NCBI RefSeq assembly: GCF_008905045.1
Contig: NZ_VWMY01000038.1
Span: 43,314-107,313, forward strand
Direction of reading: 5' to 3'
Origin: Streptomyces albicerus
GTDB lineage: Bacteria; Actinomycetota; Actinomycetes; Streptomycetales; Streptomycetaceae
DNA length: 64,000 nt
Shown here: piece by piece, positions 59,192 to 64,000 of the stretch
Layout: each line of letters starts with the position of its first letter
Numbering within the stretch: position 1 is the first letter of the stretch
Translations under genes and position numbers: made by a program
Notes under the pieces: generated by a model
Seen by the model: only the letters and a program-made list of their open reading frames with translations
Told to the model about the DNA's origin: nothing
Database searches by the model: none

Positions 59192-60988
59192 GTGCGTACG
59201 TCCATTGCCACCGTTTCCCTCAGTGGGGCCCTCACCGAGAAGCTCACCGCTGCGGCGCGGGCCGGGTTCGACGGTGTGGAGATCTTTGAGAACGATCTGC
59301 TCGCCAGCCCCCTCTCTCCGGAGGAGATCCGTGCCCGTTGTGCCGATCTCGGGCTGAGTATCGATCTCTATCAGCCGATGCGTGACATCGAGGCCGTGCC
59401 GTCGGACGAGTTCGGGCGCAATCTGCGGCGGGCCGAGCACAAGTTCCGGCTGATGCGGCGGCTCGGCGTCGACACCGTGCTGGTGTGCTCCAGCGTGTCG
59501 CCGCTCGCCGTCGACGACGACGCGCTCGCCGCCTTTCATCTGCGCCGACTTGCCGAACTGGCCCAGGACTTCGGTATCCGTGTCGCGTACGAGGCGCTGG
59601 CGTGGGGACGCCATGTGAGTACGTACGACCATGCCTGGCGCATTGTCGAGGCTGCCGACCATCCGGCGCTCGGCACCTGTCTGGACAGTTTCCACATCCT
59701 CGCCCGGGGCTCCGACCCCAAGGGCATCGAGGACATCCCCGGTGAGAAGATCTTCTTCCTGCAACTGGCCGACGCTCCGCTGATGGCGATGGACGTGCTG
59801 CAGTGGAGCCGTCACTACCGCTGCTTCCCCGGGCAGGGCGGCTTCGACGTCGCCGGGCTCGTCGGGCATGTGATGCGTGCCGGATACCGAGGACCGCTCT
59901 CGCTCGAGGTGTTCAACGACGTGTTCCGGCAGGCCGAGGCCGGGCCGACCGCCGTTGACGCCCTGCGTTCGCTCCTCGTGCTCCAGGAGAGCGTCGGCCT
60001 CACCGAGCCGCCCGCGCCCGTCGTGCCGACCGGCATCGCCTTCGCCGAACTGGTCACTCCCGACGTCGAACCGGTCTCGGAGGTCCTTGAAGCGCTCGGT
60101 TTCGCCCGTACCGCCCGGCACCGCAGCAAGCCGGTCGACCTGTGGCAGCAGGGCGAGGCCCGGGTGCTGCTCAACACGGGTCCGGCCGCCCGCCGCGACG
60201 GCACCGGGCTCGCTGCCGTCGGCCTGGAATCCCCGGACCCGGCGGGCGCGGCCCGGCGCGCCGAGTCCCTCCTCGCGCCCGTACTGCCACGTCGCCGCGC
60301 CCCCGAGGACGCCCCGCTGGACGCGGTCGCGGCACCCGACGGCACGGGGCTGTTCTTCTGCGCGACGGACCGCCCCGAACTCCCCAGCTGGACAAGCGAC
60401 TTCGAGCCCGTCGCACACAAGTCACCCACCAGCGACGGCATTTACCGCATCGACCATCTGGCACTCACCCAGCCCTGGCACCAGTTCGACGAGGCGGCCC
60501 TCTTCCACCGCAGCGTCCTGGGGCTCGGCGCCCAGGAGAGTGTGGACGTCGCGGATCCGTACGGGCTGCTGCGGAGCCGTGCCGTGACCAACGCCGACGG
60601 CAGCGTACGCATCGCCCTCGGCGTCGGCCCCGCCCCGACCGCCGACCAGGGCGGCCGTGCGCAGCACATCGCGCTCGCCACCGACGACCTCGTGACGGCG
60701 GCGCGCCGTTTCCGGGACGCGGGCGGCTGTCTGCTGCCGATATCCGCGAACTACTACGACGACCTCGCGGCCAAGTACGAGTTCACCGACGACGAGTTGG
60801 AGACGTACCGCGAGCTCGGCATCCTCTACGACCGCGACGCGGACGGCGCCTTCCGCCACTGCTACACGGAGACGATCGGCCGCGTCTTCTTCGAACTGGT
60901 CCAGCGCGACGCCGGCTACCGCGGCTATGGCGCGCAGAACGCTCCGGTGCGGCTGGCCGCCCAGCACATACGGCGTCCGGTGCACTGA
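59192..60988 (+). CDS. 3-dehydroshikimate dehydratase fused to HPPD-like domain (QsuB-type)
   Basis: A 598-residue two-domain protein. The N-terminal TIM barrel (about 1-275) carries the dehydratase metal ligands in AYEALAWG (Glu), CLDSFH (Asp), FLQLADAP (Gln) and SLEVFND (Glu). The C-terminal part (about 285-595) has two VOC modules like 4-hydroxyphenylpyruvate dioxygenase (IDHLALTQP, AQHIALATDD, GRVFFELVQRD). QsuB of Corynebacterium and QuiC1 of Pseudomonas have this fusion and turn 3-dehydroshikimate into protocatechuate. GACCGAGGAGAATCAAC selects this GTG. Protocatechuate ring-cleavage genes are not in the window. Confidence 0.92.
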   Translation: MRTSIATVSLSGALTEKLTAAARAGFDGVEIFENDLLASPLSPEEIRARCADLGLSIDLYQPMRDIEAVPSDEFGRNLRRAEHKFRLMRRLGVDTVLVCSSVSPLAVDDDALAAFHLRRLAELAQDFGIRVAYEALAWGRHVSTYDHAWRIVEAADHPALGTCLDSFHILARGSDPKGIEDIPGEKIFFLQLADAPLMAMDVLQWSRHYRCFPGQGGFDVAGLVGHVMRAGYRGPLSLEVFNDVFRQAEAGPTAVDALRSLLVLQESVGLTEPPAPVVPTGIAFAELVTPDVEPVSEVLEALGFARTARHRSKPVDLWQQGEARVLLNTGPAARRDGTGLAAVGLESPDPAGAARRAESLLAPVLPRRRAPEDAPLDAVAAPDGTGLFFCATDRPELPSWTSDFEPVAHKSPTSDGIYRIDHLALTQPWHQFDEAALFHRSVLGLGAQESVDVADPYGLLRSRAVTNADGSVRIALGVGPAPTADQGGRAQHIALATDDLVTAARRFRDAGGCLLPISANYYDDLAAKYEFTDDELETYRELGILYDRDADGAFRHCYTETIGRVFFELVQRDAGYRGYGAQNAPVRLAAQHIRRPVH

Positions 60989-61393
60989 AACCGGGCGCGA
61001 GCCAACGCCTGTTGAGCTCTTACTGGATTCTCAACTTCCCCAAGACGTGGCCGGGCCGCACTCCGCGAGTCCGGCCAGCGGTATGCCCTCACGCCCAACT
61101 GGCCGTTATCAAACGGTAGTTGATCCTCCGGCCGTCCGTGTTCCGGCCCGGTTGTGGCCCTCACCTGGGCTGCTGCGCTCTATCACCGTTCCTCGGCGCG
61201 TTGCAAACAGGCGGACATTACCTACGAGTTGACCCTGAGCACTCAAACACCACCGCTATCATCATCCGACTACGGAGCGATCGTGCACCGATCACCAAGC
61301 GTGCACGGCATCGGCCGCACCCCCACTTACGCCTGTCGCGGTCGCGCATGCCTGCCTGCCCGCGCCTCGTGCAGGACGGAAAGCAGCGCATCC
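60989..61393. other. 405-bp gene-free stretch before the APC permease
   Basis: No convincing gene. An ATCAA/TTGAT inverted repeat (ATCAAACGGTAGTTGAT, 61108-61124) and locally AT-richer sequence around 61215-61275 mark a probable promoter for the permease. No RNA element was recognised. Confidence 0.5.
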
Positions 61394-62875
61394 ATGAGCA
61401 ACAGCAGGGGCAGAGGGCTTCAGGCCAATGTCCTCGGTACGTTCGACACGGTTGTGATGGCGGTCGCGGGCAGTGCCCCGGCGTACTCGCTCGCCGCGAC
61501 CACCGCGGTCCTCGTCGGCGCCGTGGGCCTGGCCAGCCCCGCGGCGCTCCTGTACTGCGCGATACCCATGCTGGGCATCGCGCTGGCATTCAGCTATCTC
61601 AGCCGGATCGACACCAACGCGGGCGCCAGCTACTCCTGGGTCGGCCGCACGCTCCACCCGTTCCTCGGCTTCATCAGCGGCTGGGCGCTGGTGATCTCCG
61701 CGACGATCTTCATGGTCGCCGGTTCGCTGCCCGCCGGTTCGATGACGCTCTCCCTCTTCGACGAGGGGCTCGCGGACAACACGGCGCTGGCCACCGTGGT
61801 CGGCGCGGCCTGGTTCCTGGTCATGCTGTTCGTCGTGCTCGGCGGCGCGCGGCTCACCGTCCGCGCCCAGCTCATCATGTCCGGTGTCGAGCTCGTCATC
61901 CTGGCCGTCTTCGCCGTCGGCGCCCTCCTGCACACCGACAACGCGCGGCCCTTCGACTGGTCCTGGCTCGGCTTCAGTCACTTCGACGGGGTGAGCGGCT
62001 TCGCGTCCGGCGCGCTCATCGCCGCCTTCTACTACTGGGGCTGGGACGTCACCTCCAACCTCAGCGAGGAGACCAAGGACAGTCGCCGCACCACGGGCCT
62101 CGCGGGCCTGATCGGCGTGGGCATCGTCTTCCTCCTCTTCGAGCTCTTCACCATCGCGGTGAACGTCATCCTCTCCTCGCAGCAGATCCAGGAGAACGAC
62201 TCCAACGTACTGGCGGTCCTCGGCGAGGAGATCTGGCCGGGCTGGGGCGGCAAACTGCTGATCGTCGCCGTGATGCTGTCCACCATCGCCACCCTGGAGA
62301 CCACGCTCATCCAGGTCACGCGCTCGCTGTTCGCGATGGGACGCGACCGGACGATGCCCAGCGCCCTGGGCAAGGTGCACCCCAGGTGGAACACCCCGTG
62401 GGTCGCGATCACCGTGGTCGGTGCGGTCGCGCTGGGCATGTTCGTGGCCTCCAACGCCCTCGGCTCGGTCGGCGACATCCTCTCGGACGCCATCGCCGCG
62501 ATCGGCCTGCAGATCGCCGTCTACTACGGACTCGCGGGTCTCGCCGTGGTCGTCGCCTACCGCAAGATGCTCATGAAGTCGCTGTCCAACTTCGTCTTCG
62601 GCGGGCTGTGGCCGTTCCTCGGCGCCCTGTTCATGTTCTGGATCTTCGTCGAGTCGCTGGGCGACCTCAGCAGCGCGTCGATCGCGATCGGCATCGGCGG
62701 CCTGGCCGTCGGCCTGATCCCCATGCTCTGGTACTGGCGCCAGGGCAGCGACTACTACCGGCCGGCGAAGCTCGACGCCAGCCGCGTCGTCGAGACCGAC
62801 TACATACCCGACGGCTACGCCGCCGCGGCGGCCGAGCGGTCCAGCGTCCACGAGGGTCTCCCCACCGACTTCTGA
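61394..62875 (+). CDS. APC-superfamily amino-acid permease
   Basis: A 493-residue permease with twelve hydrophobic helices. GTFDTVVMAVAGSAPAYSLAAT is the helix-1 unwound GSAxG-like motif; YSWVGRTLHPFLGFISGWAL and FYYWGWDVTSNLSEETKD are typical of the AAT/ACT family. The substrate (amino acid, amine or urea-type compound) is unknown. The ATG (MSNSRGRGLQ) fits the start of the first helix; the ribosome site is weak. The next gene follows after 11 bp. Confidence 0.9.
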   Translation: MSNSRGRGLQANVLGTFDTVVMAVAGSAPAYSLAATTAVLVGAVGLASPAALLYCAIPMLGIALAFSYLSRIDTNAGASYSWVGRTLHPFLGFISGWALVISATIFMVAGSLPAGSMTLSLFDEGLADNTALATVVGAAWFLVMLFVVLGGARLTVRAQLIMSGVELVILAVFAVGALLHTDNARPFDWSWLGFSHFDGVSGFASGALIAAFYYWGWDVTSNLSEETKDSRRTTGLAGLIGVGIVFLLFELFTIAVNVILSSQQIQENDSNVLAVLGEEIWPGWGGKLLIVAVMLSTIATLETTLIQVTRSLFAMGRDRTMPSALGKVHPRWNTPWVAITVVGAVALGMFVASNALGSVGDILSDAIAAIGLQIAVYYGLAGLAVVVAYRKMLMKSLSNFVFGGLWPFLGALFMFWIFVESLGDLSSASIAIGIGGLAVGLIPMLWYWRQGSDYYRPAKLDASRVVETDYIPDGYAAAAAERSSVHEGLPTDF

Positions 62876-62886
62876 GAGGGACCCCG

Positions 62887-63849
62887 ATGGCGCGAGACCG
62901 TTTCACCCCCGACTTCGACCCCGACTGCGGGGACGCGGCCCTCACCTCCGCCAAGCAGGACATCGTCATCGGCCGCTGGCAGGGCCTGCGACAGCTGCTG
63001 CGGGACACCGGTCCGGCGTGGCAGCCGCGGGGCCACCGGATGCGGCTGCTCGCGCAGGCCTGCGCGAGCACCTCGACGGCCGAGTCCTGGCTGGCCGCCG
63101 AGCCCCGCAGCGCCGACGCGCTGGTGCTGTGGGCCGCGACCGAGACGGCGCGGGCCTTCAACCTGGCCATCGCCGCGGGCCGGGGCGTCCCCATCGACCA
63201 GAAACGTGTCGACAACGCGGTGATGGCCTGCCTCCAGGCGGCCGGGGCGTATCCCGACGACCCCACGCCGTGGATCTCCCTCATCGCCGTCGCGCGGCTC
63301 TATCCGGCCGGGGTGCGCCGCCAGGAACTGGGCCGCTGGTGGGACGAGTTGCACGGGCGTGACCCGTACAGCGTGGAGGGTCACCTCCAGGTGCTGCACT
63401 ACTACGCGGCGCGCTGGCACGGCACGCACGGCCTGATGTACGACTTCGCACGGGACACGGCCGGCGTGGCACCGCCCGGCTCCGCGCTGCCCGTCCTGGT
63501 GCAGTTCGCCCGTGTGGAGGAGTACCGCTACATCCTCGACGGGGCGAAGGGGCAGCACGGCGCCATGGCCGGGATCAGCCAGCACTGGAACCACGACGGA
63601 GCCGTCAACGACGTACACCGCACCTGGCATCGCTGGATCATGGAACGCCCCGACGCACCCGTCGAGCCCGGCGAGGTGCACCACCTCAACTACCTGACCC
63701 ATGCCGCCTGTTACGCCGGGTTGCCGGACATCACCGCCCCGCTGTTCCGGCTGCTGGGCCGACATGCCACCCGGACGCCCTGGTCCTACACGGGCGATCC
63801 CGAGAAGCAGATCGTCAGGTGGCGCAACAACCCGAAGCACCGCGCGTGA
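62887..63849 (+). CDS. Conserved hypothetical helical protein
   Basis: A 320-residue soluble, helix-rich protein without signal or membrane segments. It has TPR/SEL1-like features (AESWLAAEPRSADALVLWAATETARAF, LQAAGAYPDDPTPWISL) and many Trp/His pairs (HWNHDG, HRTWHRW, VHHLNYLTHAACY). I do not recognise a catalytic motif. It starts 11 bp after the permease, with GAGAGGGACCCCG as ribosome site, so the two are co-expressed and may work together. Confidence 0.75.
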   Translation: MARDRFTPDFDPDCGDAALTSAKQDIVIGRWQGLRQLLRDTGPAWQPRGHRMRLLAQACASTSTAESWLAAEPRSADALVLWAATETARAFNLAIAAGRGVPIDQKRVDNAVMACLQAAGAYPDDPTPWISLIAVARLYPAGVRRQELGRWWDELHGRDPYSVEGHLQVLHYYAARWHGTHGLMYDFARDTAGVAPPGSALPVLVQFARVEEYRYILDGAKGQHGAMAGISQHWNHDGAVNDVHRTWHRWIMERPDAPVEPGEVHHLNYLTHAACYAGLPDITAPLFRLLGRHATRTPWSYTGDPEKQIVRWRNNPKHRA

Positions 63850-63913
63850 GTTCCTGCAGGTCTGGGCGAAGCCTGCCGGGGAGTGTCCGCCGCGGCGGTT
63901 GACGGTCCGTGGC

Positions 63914-64000
63914 CGCTGAAAATCAGCCTCTCCGGCGTTTGAGGAGCGGGGGTTCGGGGGCTGGCCCCCGACGGGGTCTGGGGCGGAGCCCCAGGGGATG
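63914..64000. repeat. Streptomyces intergenic repeat at the right edge
   Basis: CCTCTCCGGCGTTTGAGGAG, then GGGGGCTGGCCCCCGACGGG and GGGGCGGAGCCCCAGGGG: two GC hairpins after a CGGCGTTTGAGG box, a recurrent Streptomyces intergenic element, cut by the window end. It probably terminates the permease operon. Confidence 0.65.

Overview
The window reads as a high-GC actinomycete chromosome, almost certainly Streptomyces. Gene-dense GC-rich coding, GTG/TTG starts with GGAGG-type ribosome sites, MmyB-type XRE, ROK and TetR regulators, a CUT1 sugar ABC system without its own ATPase, and copies of the common Streptomyces intergenic repeat containing GCGCAGTTCCCCGCGCCCC all point there. No rRNA, tRNA, CRISPR array or replication origin was seen.

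Layout. 1-13.6 kb: cell-surface and general functions (truncated GT2 glycosyltransferase, LCP protein, CEO-synthase-like dehydrogenase, cold-shock protein, fatty-acid desaturase, a two-component system next to a MacB-type ABC exporter, and a TetR/MFS efflux pair with a double operator). 13.8-25.1 kb: a glycopeptide-resistance region. vanHAX lies on the minus strand and has visibly lower GC than its surroundings; a MurF-like ligase, a VanK/FemX-like peptidyltransferase and a VanZ-family protein follow as separate units. All four units start behind the same 64-bp promoter cassette, with its ATG at a fixed distance from a 30-bp direct-repeat box (probably the VanR site). Between them sit an SDR/SnoaL/NAD-dehydrogenase trio with two frameshifts, an XRE regulator and a decayed ISAs1-type transposase. 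No vanRS genes are in the window. 25.2-26.5 kb: two VOC-family genes.

26.7-34.2 kb: a likely uncharacterised natural-product cluster: CDP-alcohol phosphotransferase, MDR dehydrogenase, 6-pyruvoyl-tetrahydropterin-synthase homologue, GT4 glycosyltransferase, methyltransferase, polytopic membrane protein, creatininase-family amidohydrolase and a GTP cyclohydrolase II with the diagnostic Tyr-to-Met change (FAPy-releasing type). 34.3-38.7 kb: a tightly overlapping four-gene operon (OCD-family enzyme, FAD amino-acid oxidase, and homologues of both saccharopine dehydrogenases). 38.8-44 kb: a STAND-like ATPase with a broken Walker A motif, a CDP-glycerol-transferase-like gene switched out of frame by 13 copies of a 7-bp repeat, and a serine beta-lactamase-like protein.

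44.4-45.6 kb: an ATP-grasp RiPP (graspetide) precursor plus ligase. 45.7-55.7 kb: a Tat-exported PAP2/haloperoxidase-fold enzyme, then a sugar-uptake locus (BadF-type amino-sugar kinase, ROK regulator, CUT1 binding protein, two permeases, a putative polysaccharide lyase). 55.7-61 kb: shikimate/quinate catabolism (MHS-family transporter, TetR regulator with two operator-like sites, quinate/shikimate dehydrogenase, and a 3-dehydroshikimate dehydratase fused to an HPPD-like domain). 61.4-63.8 kb: an APC-family permease and a conserved hypothetical partner.
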